From a candidate division Hyd24-12 bacterium UBA6080 (GTDB lineage Bacteria; Fermentibacterota; Fermentibacteria; Fermentibacterales; JCC-6), in the NCBI GenBank assembly GCA_002436025.1, contig DIXM01000009.1, positions 1-64,000 of the forward strand: a stretch of DNA of 64,000 nucleotides, written 5' to 3'. The first letter of the stretch is position 1, and every line of letters starts with the position of its first letter. Shown piece by piece: positions 29,878 to 39,169 of the stretch. The translations under genes and the position numbers were made by a program. The notes beneath the pieces were generated by a model. The model was not told the DNA's origin and made no database searches. It saw only the letters and a list, made by a program, of their open reading frames with translations.

Positions 29878-31404
29878 CTACCTGGCCCGTCCAGCGGCCT
29901 CGTGGATTATCATCATGTCGGTAAGGAATTCGACAGGAGCCCTGTTGTCGGTAAGTATCAGGCCGTCTTTCGGATCGAAGGTTTTGAAAATGGGCTCGAA
30001 AAGCCGTGCCGTCTCCTCGAGAACCGGGTTCCAGACCGCCATGGAGTCCGCAGGGGGTGCCTGGAGCGGGTACTCCGAGGCGATGAGCATGAAGTTGTAG
30101 TCATTCGAGACGTGGACGATGTAAACCAGAGGAAAGACCTCGCAGAGCGTTGTTCCGATGGCCTGGATCAGATCGGAATCCTCGGAGAGGGCGTTCACGT
30201 TCATGGCCACCACGCCTCCGCTGTTCAAATGTGCCCTGAGTTCAGTGAAGTACTCCACCGTGGTCAGATGGAAGGGGATGTAGATCTGGTTGCTGTAGGT
30301 GTCGGTTATGATGATGTCGTACATCCTCGAAGTGTTCTCGATATAGGTCCTGCCGTCGGAAATGATCATCCGGGCGTCGTCCCGCTGCGTGTTGAACCAC
30401 TGGTAGCCAAGCTCGGTCACTCGTGCATCTATCTCCACGGCATCGGTTCGAAGCCCCGGGATGTCGGGGCGAACGTGAACGGCCAGCCAGTGGGGGATGG
30501 TGCCCGCGCCTGAACCAATGACAAGTACATCAATCTCCTCCGACGACCCTGTCATGTAGGGCAGCAGAAGATAGCTCTCGTAGTAGGTCGATGCCGGATG
30601 AAGAGCGTCGTCCACCCTGGCGATGGACTGCATGGCACCGCCTTCGTTCACGACCAGGATTGTCGAGCCATCACTTCTTCTCTGGACCTGAAGGTACTGG
30701 TAGATGCTCTCCTCCTCGTGGACAACGTCCTCGTTCTGCCTAACTGCGCCGTCGTAGACCAGCCAGCCGGCCAGGGGCAGCACAAGCAGGACGGGCATTA
30801 CCCGGGCTTTCTTTCTCAGTCCGATCATTCCCAGAAGGATGAGTACTCCGGAAACCATGAACAGGGTTTCCCTTGTGCCCAGGAGGGGGATGGTGACAAG
30901 AGTGGAAAAGAGGGTACCGGCGATGCTGCCCAGCGTTGAGACCGCGTAGAGCGAGCCTGCTGTTCTGCCCGTGTTGTCGGCCCTCGCGAGCAGCCTGATC
31001 ATGAAGGGGCTGACCATGGCAAGCAGAAGCACCGGCGGCACGAACACCGCCACGACCCCCACGAAAGCCAGCATGATGATGTTCACGGGAGTGGCCATGA
31101 TACCCGCGGAAAGCCGTGCAAAGAGCAGTCCCCCGAGGGGCGGGATGAGGGCGATGAGAGCCCCCGCGATCGCGGGAATCCAGTACAGCACTGTCCAGGA
31201 GGGTCTGCGGTCCGCAAGCCTTCCCCCAAGCCAGTAGCCCACGGACATGGCGGCCAGCACCACCGCGATGAGAACCGACCAGACTATCGTGGAGGTTCCG
31301 AACCAGGGTGCCAGGAACCTGCTGGCACACATCTCGGTGGCCATTACCGCGCCCCCCGTGAAAAACATGAAAAAGTGCGCTCCCCTGTTCGTGGATGCCC
31401 GCAT
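29878..31404 (-). CDS. Fused membrane/spermidine-synthase-like protein
   Basis: About 508 residues. The first half has seven or so membrane helices beginning FMFFTGGAVMATEMCASRFL, which is the usual opening of the fused MFS/spermidine synthase family; the second half is a Rossmann domain with VLVIGSGAGTIPHWLAVH, VEIDARVTELGYQWFN and IIITDTYSNQIYIPFHLTT. The polyamine-site aspartates (D-A-Y in true SpeE) are replaced by D-T-Y, so a true aminopropyl transferase activity is doubtful. I chose ATG 31404; the frame reaches a GTG at 31440 with no better ribosome site. Same operon as the glucosaminidase. Confidence 0.8.
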   Translation of the reverse strand: MRASTNRGAHFFMFFTGGAVMATEMCASRFLAPWFGTSTIVWSVLIAVVLAAMSVGYWLGGRLADRRPSWTVLYWIPAIAGALIALIPPLGGLLFARLSAGIMATPVNIIMLAFVGVVAVFVPPVLLLAMVSPFMIRLLARADNTGRTAGSLYAVSTLGSIAGTLFSTLVTIPLLGTRETLFMVSGVLILLGMIGLRKKARVMPVLLVLPLAGWLVYDGAVRQNEDVVHEEESIYQYLQVQRRSDGSTILVVNEGGAMQSIARVDDALHPASTYYESYLLLPYMTGSSEEIDVLVIGSGAGTIPHWLAVHVRPDIPGLRTDAVEIDARVTELGYQWFNTQRDDARMIISDGRTYIENTSRMYDIIITDTYSNQIYIPFHLTTVEYFTELRAHLNSGGVVAMNVNALSEDSDLIQAIGTTLCEVFPLVYIVHVSNDYNFMLIASEYPLQAPPADSMAVWNPVLEETARLFEPIFKTFDPKDGLILTDNRAPVEFLTDMMIIHEAAGRAR

Positions 31405-31547
31405 CCCGCCCCGATCCCTTCGTTGGATTCCGTCAAACACCCCGAAGAATACTCCATCCGACCGGGGCGGGGTTAGCGTTCGAGTCAGGGGGTTTTTTCT
31501 GCCACTCTTGTATAGTTGATTATCTCGTTGCGAAAGGGAGGTTGTTC

Positions 31548-33245
31548 ATGGGGTACGGAAGGGTTTCGAAGTGGTGGTCGCCATTGCTTTTTGTGGTTCT
31601 CTTTCTGACAACAGGTGTTCTGTCAGCCGATTACGGTCTTGATTCCAGCCCCGTGCGCGATGTTGTGATACCTGCTCCCGGGGACGTTGGTCCCGATGTT
31701 CTGCTGGCAGACCCGGGCTGTCCCCTGTCGCCCCCTCCGAACCCTGAAGTGGGTGATTCATGGGTATGGTGGCTCTGGGTTCACGATCCCATGCCGCCCC
31801 ATTTCGAGCAGCATGTCTGCACTGTACGCGGAAAGTCCGACCGCGGATACGTTGTGGTGAGGGACCTCGAATGGAACGTTTCCATGGATCAGTCAGATGT
31901 GGACGCCATTCTGGAAGCATGGGAGAACACAAGCATCGGTCCGTATCCGGATCAGGGCATCTACGAGATAGACAGCCTTTCCTTCGGAGAACCGCCGGAC
32001 CAGCTCGACAACGATCCCAGGATCTACCTGGTCTGGTTCGACTTCGTGATATCGGCGGACGGGTTCTTCTTCTGGTTCGACCAGTTCCCTGAAGGGACCT
32101 ATCCGAGCTACCACAGCAACGAGTGCGAAGTCCTTTATCTGAATACCATGAGCCAGGGAGGCCCTTCCGGCGAGTACATGCTTGCGGTGGCCTCGCACGA
32201 GTTCGAGCACATGATCCACTGGAAGTACGATGAGAACGAGGATTCCTGGGTGAACGAAGGCATGGCTGAACTGGCCATGTGGTTCTACGGCAACCCCGAC
32301 AACATCACGGGGTTCAGCAGCAACCCCGACAACGATCTCACGGCATGGGACGGCAACTGGTCGGATTACATACAGACCTACCTCTGGTCCCTGTACTTTT
32401 TCGAAAGGTACGGGGGGCATCCCGCTGTCTACGCTGTGGTTCATGAGCCCGCCAATTCCATCGCGGGTTACAACGCGGTACTCGATGCCTTCGGTTTTTC
32501 CGAGGATTTCGACGACGCCTTCGCGGACTGGGTGGTGGCCAACTTTCTTGACGACACGGACATAGCAGACGGAAGGTTCGGGTACCTGGGTGAGGAACTT
32601 CCCGCATTCAATGTCGCCGGCACCTACTCAAGCTATCCCACGGTTGATGTCCAGAAAACGGTGAACCACTGGGCGGCCGATTACTACAGGTTTCAGAACA
32701 TCGGCTCGGAAGAACTGACCCTCTCCTTCGACGGCTCGGACGACAACGCGTTTGCTGTCAGGGCGCTTGCCTTGAGGGCCGGCGAACCTCCCGAAGTTAT
32801 ACAGATGGAACTCGATCAGGCATCCCAGTCAGGTTCGGTGGTCGTTCCTGGTCTTTCTGACCCTGATGATGATGTGATCCTTGTAGTTGCAGGGGTTTCC
32901 AGCACGGGAGGGACCGGTTACCTATTCAGCGCCTTCGAGGGGCAGGGAACAGGCGAAACAACACCCCCTGCCGCTGACCTTCATCTCCTTGTAGCTCCGA
33001 ACCCGTCCCTCGGTCCGGTCTGCCTTGAGCTCTCCTGGACGGGACAGGGCCTTCCATTGGTGGAGATGTACGACGCCTCGGGCCGCCTGGTTCAAAGCAT
33101 GAGCGCGGAGGGTCCACAGGGGAGAGCCTCCCTGGTCTGGGATGGGCGCTGTTCCGACAGCAGTCCGGCACCTGCGGGGATGTACTTTGCACGGGCAAGG
33201 CTCGGGAACAGAGAGGTCGTAGAACGCGTTATCCTGCTCCGCTGA
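31548..33245 (+). CDS. Secreted HEFEH metallopeptidase with sorting domain
   Basis: 565 residues. After a signal peptide (PLLFVVLFLTTGVLSADYG) and a 130-residue pro-region comes a peptidase domain with LAVASHEFEHMIHWKYDE, then DSWVNEGMAELAMWFYG: the HExxH zinc site and the downstream E of gluzincins of the M6-like or M30-like kind. A beta domain at about 400-480 follows, then a C-terminal sorting domain (VEMYDASGRLVQSM, PAGMYFARARLG). The protein should be exported and act on extracellular proteins. GGGAGG is placed before ATG 31548; the frame is open to 31395, but those residues overlap the divergent gene's start and are not signal-like. Confidence 0.85.
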   Translation: MGYGRVSKWWSPLLFVVLFLTTGVLSADYGLDSSPVRDVVIPAPGDVGPDVLLADPGCPLSPPPNPEVGDSWVWWLWVHDPMPPHFEQHVCTVRGKSDRGYVVVRDLEWNVSMDQSDVDAILEAWENTSIGPYPDQGIYEIDSLSFGEPPDQLDNDPRIYLVWFDFVISADGFFFWFDQFPEGTYPSYHSNECEVLYLNTMSQGGPSGEYMLAVASHEFEHMIHWKYDENEDSWVNEGMAELAMWFYGNPDNITGFSSNPDNDLTAWDGNWSDYIQTYLWSLYFFERYGGHPAVYAVVHEPANSIAGYNAVLDAFGFSEDFDDAFADWVVANFLDDTDIADGRFGYLGEELPAFNVAGTYSSYPTVDVQKTVNHWAADYYRFQNIGSEELTLSFDGSDDNAFAVRALALRAGEPPEVIQMELDQASQSGSVVVPGLSDPDDDVILVVAGVSSTGGTGYLFSAFEGQGTGETTPPAADLHLLVAPNPSLGPVCLELSWTGQGLPLVEMYDASGRLVQSMSAEGPQGRASLVWDGRCSDSSPAPAGMYFARARLGNREVVERVILLR

Positions 33246-33317
33246 CAAACAGACGGTGATTTGCGCCATTGACACAGCGCGGCTGCGGAGCAAGCATACG
33301 GCGAATGGAGGTACGGT

Positions 33318-35126
33318 ATGTATAGAACTGCAGTTGTTTTAGTGCTGTTGACCGCCTCTCCCGGCCTTGCCGTTTCCGCCGAGCAGGACGACTGGTCCGG
33401 CGGACCCAGGCAGCAGGGCCCCGTGAGCGAGTTCGGCATCAACTTCTTCGAGTGCGTGAACATCGACTGGTCCTACGCGGACAGGATAACCCTCTCCACC
33501 GATCCGGCCTCCTACCTTGTCGCCGATTCCATAGACGGCGTGACATCGGTTTTCCCGGCTGACATCGACGGCGATGGCGACCTGGATGTAGCCGGTTCCG
33601 CCATTGATGCCGGTTCAGTGGTGTGGTGGGAGAACACTGACGGTTACGGCTTCACCTGGGAAGAACATGTCGTGGAGCGCGACTTTCCAACGGTCAGTTC
33701 CGTCGCTGCGGCCGACATGGATGGCGATGGCGACATCGATCTGCTTGCGGCCGCCAAAACCCTGTACGGCGGACGTGATGTGGCCTGGTGGGAAAACCTT
33801 GACGGTTCGGGCGGTGAATGGAGTATCCATCTGGTGGCCGTTGATTTCGCCGGCGCCAGGGCCGCCTGTCCTTTCGACATCGACGGCGATGGAAACATTG
33901 ACATCGTGGGGGCGTCCTCTCAACTGGACCGCATCGTGTGGTGGGAGAACACGGGAGGCGGGCTCGGGTGGGAGAGCCACCTGATCTGGGAATCCTTCAA
34001 CGGCGCGTGGACCCTGCATGTGGCCGACATAGACGTTGACGGCGACCCGGACGTCGTTGCCGGGGCCTTCTACGATGACGATGTGGCGTGGTTCGAGAAC
34101 ACGGATTCAGCGGGGGGCTCCTGGACCCGGCACGACATCGCAGCGGACTTCGACGGCGTCTACTTCGTACACACCTTCGACATTGACGGTGACGGCGACC
34201 CCGATGTTCTCGGCGCTGCATCCATTGCCGATCAACTTGTCTGGTGGGAGAACCGGGGCGGTGAGTTTACCGAGGTGCTTGTAAGTGATCTTTTCGAGGG
34301 CGCTGTCTGCATTCACGGCTGTGACATTGATGGCGACGGCGACGGCGACATCCTTGCCGCAGGGGTTCACGGCGACCTTGTTACCCTTTACGAGAACCGT
34401 GGGGGGGTATGGGGCGAGATCGTTCTTGCGGCTTCGTTCGACGGCGCATTTTCAGTGAGTTCGGGTGATTTCAACGGAGATGGTGAGACCGACCCCCTGG
34501 GAGCCGCCATGCACGCGAACTCGGTCATGTGGTGGGAGCGTTCGCCGGGAGCCGGCTACCTCGAGTCGAGCATTCTCTACACGGGGTCCGATCCCGCTTG
34601 GGGGGTCATCGACTGGATCTCGGAAGTTCCACAGGGAACGCAGGTTGCCCTTCAGATCAGGGCGTCCGACGACTTCACCGACATGGGGACATGGTCCGAC
34701 CTTCTGCTGAAGCCCTGCCGGCTCAGCGGGATCATCGAGGACAGCGATTCGTACGTTCAGTACAGGGTGCTCCTGCAGGCTGAGCAGTCCGCGGAAACTC
34801 CCGTCATCGAGCGCGTGGAGATCTCGTGGGTTTCGACAGGGATCGAGGAGACGGCGTCGCCCGTGCCTCAAGGCACATACCTCATGGCTGTGACACCGAA
34901 CCCTGCGGTTTCCACCCCCGTGATCTCTTTCCACCTCGAGGCGGGTTGCGCTGTGAGGCTCTCGGTGTACGACATCTCCGGGAGACTGGTCTGGGAACCC
35001 GAAAGCACGGTCTACCCTGCGGGATACCACCAGATCCCTGCGGGTGAGTTCCTGCCGGGCATATATGTTTGCAGGATGTACGCCGGTGACTGCACCTTCA
35101 CGGAGCGGTTCGCGGTAGTACGGTAG
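33318..35126 (+). CDS. Secreted FG-GAP/VCBS-repeat protein with sorting domain (third paralogue)
   Basis: 602 residues, related to the tandem pair at 16120 and 18323: the mature N-terminus has the same DDWSGGP opening and the same layout. It has about eight VCBS blades of the type DIDGDGDLDVAGS, each followed by VVWWENT. Calcium ligands are regular. The later part repeats 'AWGVIDWISEVPQGTQVALQ' as in the pair, and the C-terminal sorting domain has VYDISGRLVWEP and PGIYVCRMYAG. GGAGG precedes ATG 33318. The gene follows the metallopeptidase after 72 bases and ends five bases from the convergent RCC1-repeat gene. Confidence 0.87.
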   Translation: MYRTAVVLVLLTASPGLAVSAEQDDWSGGPRQQGPVSEFGINFFECVNIDWSYADRITLSTDPASYLVADSIDGVTSVFPADIDGDGDLDVAGSAIDAGSVVWWENTDGYGFTWEEHVVERDFPTVSSVAAADMDGDGDIDLLAAAKTLYGGRDVAWWENLDGSGGEWSIHLVAVDFAGARAACPFDIDGDGNIDIVGASSQLDRIVWWENTGGGLGWESHLIWESFNGAWTLHVADIDVDGDPDVVAGAFYDDDVAWFENTDSAGGSWTRHDIAADFDGVYFVHTFDIDGDGDPDVLGAASIADQLVWWENRGGEFTEVLVSDLFEGAVCIHGCDIDGDGDGDILAAGVHGDLVTLYENRGGVWGEIVLAASFDGAFSVSSGDFNGDGETDPLGAAMHANSVMWWERSPGAGYLESSILYTGSDPAWGVIDWISEVPQGTQVALQIRASDDFTDMGTWSDLLLKPCRLSGIIEDSDSYVQYRVLLQAEQSAETPVIERVEISWVSTGIEETASPVPQGTYLMAVTPNPAVSTPVISFHLEAGCAVRLSVYDISGRLVWEPESTVYPAGYHQIPAGEFLPGIYVCRMYAGDCTFTERFAVVR

Positions 35127-35130
35127 GGCC

Positions 35131-36369
35131 TCAGGGGAGAAGTACGACCCTTTCAGAGTTTGAGACGACGCCGTTCTGGCGGATGTGGATCAGATAGACT
35201 CCCGGTGAAAGACTCTCACCGGTGTTGCCTCTGCCGTCCCATGTCACCAAGTTCTGCCCTGCCCCGATCTCTCCGATGGGAAGAGTGCAAACCTCACGGC
35301 CAGTCATATCGTACACGGCAAGGCTCGCTTCGCCATGCCCGGGACTGTTGAACACAACCGTGAAGGCTGCTGTCGAGGGGTTCGGTGCGACCGACAGAAT
35401 GGCTGTACCGGCCTGGCCCATTTCAGAAGAAGCCTGCGAACCCGCACCTGTCAACTCCATGCAGAGACCAAGGCTGTGGAACCAGCCCGCGGCAATTGCT
35501 CCGAACCCCTGATTGGGCTCGGGAACAATGCTCTGCCCGTAGTGCGGGTAGCCGGACTGACCCGGTCCCCCTGCGCCCCATGCCGCGATCACGCCCTCGG
35601 CTGTGAGCCCGAGGCTGTGGCTGTTTGAGGCTGATATCGCAACGAAGGGGGCGCTGTCCGGTACGTTGCACTGACCCAAGTGGTTCTGACCCCAGGCCAC
35701 GATCGTGCCGTCAGCCTTGAGCCCGAGCGTGTGGCCCCAACCGCCTGACACCGCCGTGAACCCCTGGTTCGGTTCGGGCACGTTGCATTCGCCCCAGTAG
35801 TTGCCCCCCCACAGAGTGAGTGAGCTGTCGGGCCCGATTGCGATGGAGTGATAGACTCCGGCGGAGATGGCGACGAAATCTTCGTTCGGTTCGGGCACGT
35901 TGCACTGCCCGAACTGGTTCCTCCCCCAGGCCACAACTGAACCGTCAGCCTTCAGTCCCAGGCTGTGATACTCACCCGCGGCAACAGCCACAAAACCGTT
36001 GTTGGGTTCGGGTACTTCGCACTGGCCGTATTCGTTGCACCCCCAGGCCACGATGACGCCGCTCGCCTTCAGACCAAGCGTGTGGCTGCGCCCTGCGGAG
36101 ATGGCGACGAAACCCTGATTGGGCATTGGCACGTTACACTGGCCGAGTTCATTGTCACCCCAGGACATGATGGTTCCGTCCGCCTTGAGGCCGAGGCTGT
36201 GGTTCTCGCCCGCTGAAATGGCGATGAAACCCGAGTTCGGGTATGGCGTGTTGCACTGGCCGTCGCTGTTCGAACCCCAACCCTCGACTTCGCCGTCTGA
36301 TCCCTGAACACCGGAGAATAGGAATAGAACCGCCGCAAGAATTGGAATAAATGGTTTGAACCGCATCAT
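35131..36369 (-). CDS. Secreted RCC1-repeat protein with sorting domain
   Basis: 412 residues. A signal peptide (MMRFKPFIPILAAVLFLFSG) leads into about seven tandem RCC1-like units of roughly 37 residues. Each reads about G-F-V-A-I-S-A-G-x-x-H-S-L-G-L-K-A-D-G-x-I-x-A-W-G and then GQCNVPEPN, so almost every unit carries one Cys in the same turn. RCC1 propellers have seven blades, which fits one full propeller. The C-terminal sorting domain has LAVYDMTGREVCTL and SPGVYLIHIRQNG. I chose ATG 36369 with GAGGGGG upstream, and an ATG directly follows. The function is unknown. The DNA repeats (about 111 bases) could recombine and change unit number. Confidence 0.85.
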   Translation of the reverse strand: MMRFKPFIPILAAVLFLFSGVQGSDGEVEGWGSNSDGQCNTPYPNSGFIAISAGENHSLGLKADGTIMSWGDNELGQCNVPMPNQGFVAISAGRSHTLGLKASGVIVAWGCNEYGQCEVPEPNNGFVAVAAGEYHSLGLKADGSVVAWGRNQFGQCNVPEPNEDFVAISAGVYHSIAIGPDSSLTLWGGNYWGECNVPEPNQGFTAVSGGWGHTLGLKADGTIVAWGQNHLGQCNVPDSAPFVAISASNSHSLGLTAEGVIAAWGAGGPGQSGYPHYGQSIVPEPNQGFGAIAAGWFHSLGLCMELTGAGSQASSEMGQAGTAILSVAPNPSTAAFTVVFNSPGHGEASLAVYDMTGREVCTLPIGEIGAGQNLVTWDGRGNTGESLSPGVYLIHIRQNGVVSNSERVVLLP

Positions 36370-36523
36370 GACAACCAACCCCCTCAATCGGCTGTAAGTG
36401 AGTCCGGCAAGATGAGCATGTATTCAACCCATCAGCCAATACATTAGCGCTGAAAGCCAAGCGGGTCAATGCTTCTGGAGCAGCGTCCCGGAAGGGGAAG
36501 TGCGAACCTTGACATAGTATGAA

Positions 36524-36541
36524 GTGAATAGTAGTGTTCAC
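36524..36541 (+). promoter_or_regulatory. Palindromic operator upstream of padR-like gene
   Basis: GTGAA, eight bases, TTCAC, 30 bases before ATG 36572 and 10 bases after a TTGACA (36509-36514). Position suggests autoregulation by the PadR-like protein. PadR sites usually read ATGT-N8-ACAT, so the match is in layout only. Confidence 0.4.
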
Positions 36542-36571
36542 CTGCGATGACCATTGGAAAGGATGGGTCAA

Positions 36572-36976
36572 ATGGTGAAGCCGGATGTACAAAAGGCATT
36601 CATGACCGATGAGGAGATGCCTCCGGAAGACAGAAAGTTCAGAAAGGAACTCAGCGCGGGCATAACCGCACTTGCGCTCCTCGGGATCATGAACGGGGCC
36701 TCGGGCCCCCTGTACGGTTACAGCGTGGCAAAACTGATGGAGGAGAGGGGCGACAACTCAAGAATCGTCAAGCACGGAACCCTGTACCCGGTTCTAAGGT
36801 CACTGGAGGCCTCAGGGCTTCTTCTGAGCAGTGTTGAACCATCCGTCTCGGGCCCGCCCCGAAGGTACTACACGATCACTCCATCGGGCCGGGACGCCCT
36901 TGGGCGCTGGACAGGGATCTGGAAGGAAACCGCCGTCTTCATGGACGGGCTGCTGGGAGGCCACACCGATGAATAA
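36572..36976 (+). CDS. PadR-family transcriptional regulator
   Basis: 134 residues. Winged helix of the PadR family: FRKELSAGITALALLGIMNG, PLYGYSVAKLMEE, HGTLYPVLRSLEASGLL and PPRRYYTITPSGRDAL. An N-terminal polar arm precedes it. The start is uncertain: ATG 36572 has AAAGG upstream, ATG 36563 and ATG 36602 are also possible. The next gene begins within its last codons, and it encodes a HAAS-type membrane protein, a common pairing in which the PadR repressor controls a two-gene operon. Signals sensed are unknown. Confidence 0.88.
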   Translation: MVKPDVQKAFMTDEEMPPEDRKFRKELSAGITALALLGIMNGASGPLYGYSVAKLMEERGDNSRIVKHGTLYPVLRSLEASGLLLSSVEPSVSGPPRRYYTITPSGRDALGRWTGIWKETAVFMDGLLGGHTDE

Positions 36977-37853
36977 GGGAATAGTGCTCTATCTCGACGA
37001 TTTTCGGAAACACCTTAAGGGCTGTGACAGGGCTCTTGTTCAGGATGCCCTTGCCGATGCCGAGGACCATCTGACAATGGGACTCGAGACCCTCCGGGCA
37101 GAGCGACCCGGACTGACCGCGGAAGAGGCTCTTTGTGAAGTCGTGGCCAGCTACGGCGCTCCGGCGGAGCTGGCGGAGCAGTACAGAAAGGTCGAGGCTT
37201 TCACCGTTCCGGCCCTCAAATCCCAGCGTACGAGGAAAGAAAGGTCCGCCCTGAAAAGGTTCGTTGGGGTTGTCACTGAACCGTCGGCATGGGCTGCATT
37301 TCTTTACATGATGATTTCCATCGTCACCGGGATTCTCTACTTCACCTGGACGGCCAACGCCCTTTCCCTCTCCCTGGGTCTGCTGGTGTTGATCATCGGT
37401 GTTCCCGTTGCATGGCTCTTCTTCCTGTCCTTTCGCGGGCTTGCACTGGTCGAGGGAAGGATGGTCGAAGCGCTTCTGGGGGTCCGCATGCCCCGCAGGG
37501 CTGTGTTCATCAGAAAAGGCGAAGGCTGGTGGGGAAGCATTAAGGGTGTGTTCACCACAAGAAGCACATGGTCGTCGGCGCTTTACCTCATACTCATGCT
37601 CCCGCTGGGAACGATCTACTTCAGTCTGTTCATCACACTTGTCGCTGTTGCCCTGAGCCTCGTTGCCAGCCCGGTCATCGAGCTTGTCTTTCATGAACCC
37701 GTGATAGACTATCCCGCGGAGTGGTGGATTCCGGTCTGGCTCTACCCCGCCGTGGTGGCGCTTGGGGCAGCGGTGTTCATGGGAATGCTCCACCTGGCCC
37801 GGCTGGTGGGAAAGCTGCACGGCAGGATGGCCAGGGCAATGCTTGTGAGCTGA
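36969..37853 (+). CDS. HAAS/sensor-domain membrane protein
   Basis: 294 residues. The N-terminal 80 residues are an alpha-helical HAAS-type domain (YLDDFRKHLKGCDRALVQDA, LADAEDHLTMG, EVVASYGAPAELAEQYRKVE). Then come two pairs of membrane helices with a 'putative sensor' layout (WAAFLYMMISIVTGILYFTW; LYLILMLPLGTIYFSLFITL) and a final helix near the C-terminus. Each pair is followed by a similar stretch, so the membrane part looks duplicated. Start ATG 36969 overlaps the padR end by eight bases. It lies in the inner membrane and likely works with the PadR regulator. It is convergent to hipA. Confidence 0.8.
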   Translation: MNKGIVLYLDDFRKHLKGCDRALVQDALADAEDHLTMGLETLRAERPGLTAEEALCEVVASYGAPAELAEQYRKVEAFTVPALKSQRTRKERSALKRFVGVVTEPSAWAAFLYMMISIVTGILYFTWTANALSLSLGLLVLIIGVPVAWLFFLSFRGLALVEGRMVEALLGVRMPRRAVFIRKGEGWWGSIKGVFTTRSTWSSALYLILMLPLGTIYFSLFITLVAVALSLVASPVIELVFHEPVIDYPAEWWIPVWLYPAVVALGAAVFMGMLHLARLVGKLHGRMARAMLVS

Positions 37854-37878
37854 TGCTTTTCCGGAGCCAACCCGTATT

Positions 37879-37910
37879 TCTCAGTGTGCCCCCGCGGCGC
37901 ACTGAGATTT
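37879..37910. terminator. Two-way terminator between the HAAS gene and hipA
   Basis: TCTCAGTGTGC, loop CCCCGCG, GCGCACTGAGA, then TTT on the plus strand; AAA stands before the stem, so both directions can use it. An 11-bp stem with one T-G pair. Confidence 0.65.
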
Positions 37911-37915
37911 CCGGG

Positions 37916-39169
37916 CTAGTTCTGACTGAACCTGTTCTTCACACTCCTTGCCTGTCTGGTCACGGCTCGCTGAACTGCACTGACAGGCAGGCCATCCAGT
38001 CCCTCCTTCTGGAGTACGGATTCGAGCGCATCACAGACCCCTCCGGCCAAATCCCTTACGAATCTTCGCAGCCAGCCCGCGCCAAATCCGCACTCGGATG
38101 CGAACTCGTCGAAGTGGTACGGACCTATCATGCCTGGATCCGACCTGGAGCCGATGCGCATTGCAAGACTCCTTTCCAGATTCCTGTACCTGAGGGTGCA
38201 GACCATGTCGTAGAAAGGAGCCAGCGACATCGAGCCCTCCTCGTTGTAGAGGAGCGACAGATTTTTCGCATGTCCGTCCCCGTTCCCGATGATCAGACCG
38301 AAGACCAGCCATCCAAGCAGTTTCTCACGCACGACGACAGGCTCGGGGCAGACACGCTCTGCCAACTCCATGCATTCCCTGAAGGAAGGTCCCCCCTCCG
38401 CCTGGTACTTCCGGGTTGATGGGAGACCCATTGCCTGGCACATGTCCTCCTGGTGCAGCCGGATGATCGATCCATCGCCCGTCTGCATCCTGTCGTACCT
38501 TTTCACGAGGCAGGCCGGTACATTGCCAACCATTCGAATCACGGTATCGACTGTCTGCATGCCGACAGCCCTTGCCAGGGCTGTCGTAAAAACTTCGTTC
38601 AACCCCAGGTCTGAGTACCCTCTATTGGGGAACTTCAGTATGTGGGTTGAAGGAGAAGCATCCATTGGCAGCAATAGAGATCCGTCGTTTGAGAGTGCGA
38701 CCGGCAGCTTGTCCTGGGCTCCGGCCAGCGAGAGTCTCAGCCTCCCTTTTCCAACAAGCGAAGAGAAGACCCCCCCAGCCCTGCTGAAACTGACCAGTTC
38801 ATCGTCCGTGACCGGCTCGTACCTCCACGTCCGGGGATCCGGTGGTTCTCCGCTGCCTATCCAGAGTGCACCTGCACATTCGTGACCAATGCGGGAGAGC
38901 AGCCCGAAATCATTGTCCTCCGAGATTCCGAACTCCCTGCAGACCGTTTGACGTACCAAGCCTTCGGGCAAAAGGTTGGCGAAGAAGCAGTGAGCCCTTT
39001 CGGGAGGATATGCCTGCTCCCGAAGGGGCAGGCTGACGGAGATCGGATAAGCTCCGTCAGCCTGCAGCCAGCCGATGTCGTAAGTGAAGGACATCCTGCC
39101 TTCCGGATTGCAGTAAAGCGATCCGACTGGAGAGACCCCGGCAAAAACCCGAATGTGGTTCTCAGGCAT
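37916..39169 (-). CDS. hipA: HipA-family serine/threonine kinase toxin
   Basis: 417 residues. N-terminal HipA_N part (VFAGVSPVGSLYCNPEGRMS ... YPISVSLPLREQAYP), then the kinase core: SLAGAQDKLPVAL, HILKFPNRGYSDLGLNE, CLVKRYDR, the catalytic loop GLIIGNGDGHAKNLSLLY and the metal-binding LAPFYDMVCT. All key residues for phosphotransfer are present. HipA phosphorylates aminoacyl-tRNA synthetases and causes persistence. ATG 39169 overlaps the end of hipB by eight bases; the frame runs up to 39190, inside hipB. Usual length is about 440. Antitoxin HipB is upstream. Confidence 0.92.
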   Translation of the reverse strand: MPENHIRVFAGVSPVGSLYCNPEGRMSFTYDIGWLQADGAYPISVSLPLREQAYPPERAHCFFANLLPEGLVRQTVCREFGISEDNDFGLLSRIGHECAGALWIGSGEPPDPRTWRYEPVTDDELVSFSRAGGVFSSLVGKGRLRLSLAGAQDKLPVALSNDGSLLLPMDASPSTHILKFPNRGYSDLGLNEVFTTALARAVGMQTVDTVIRMVGNVPACLVKRYDRMQTGDGSIIRLHQEDMCQAMGLPSTRKYQAEGGPSFRECMELAERVCPEPVVVREKLLGWLVFGLIIGNGDGHAKNLSLLYNEEGSMSLAPFYDMVCTLRYRNLERSLAMRIGSRSDPGMIGPYHFDEFASECGFGAGWLRRFVRDLAGGVCDALESVLQKEGLDGLPVSAVQRAVTRQARSVKNRFSQN

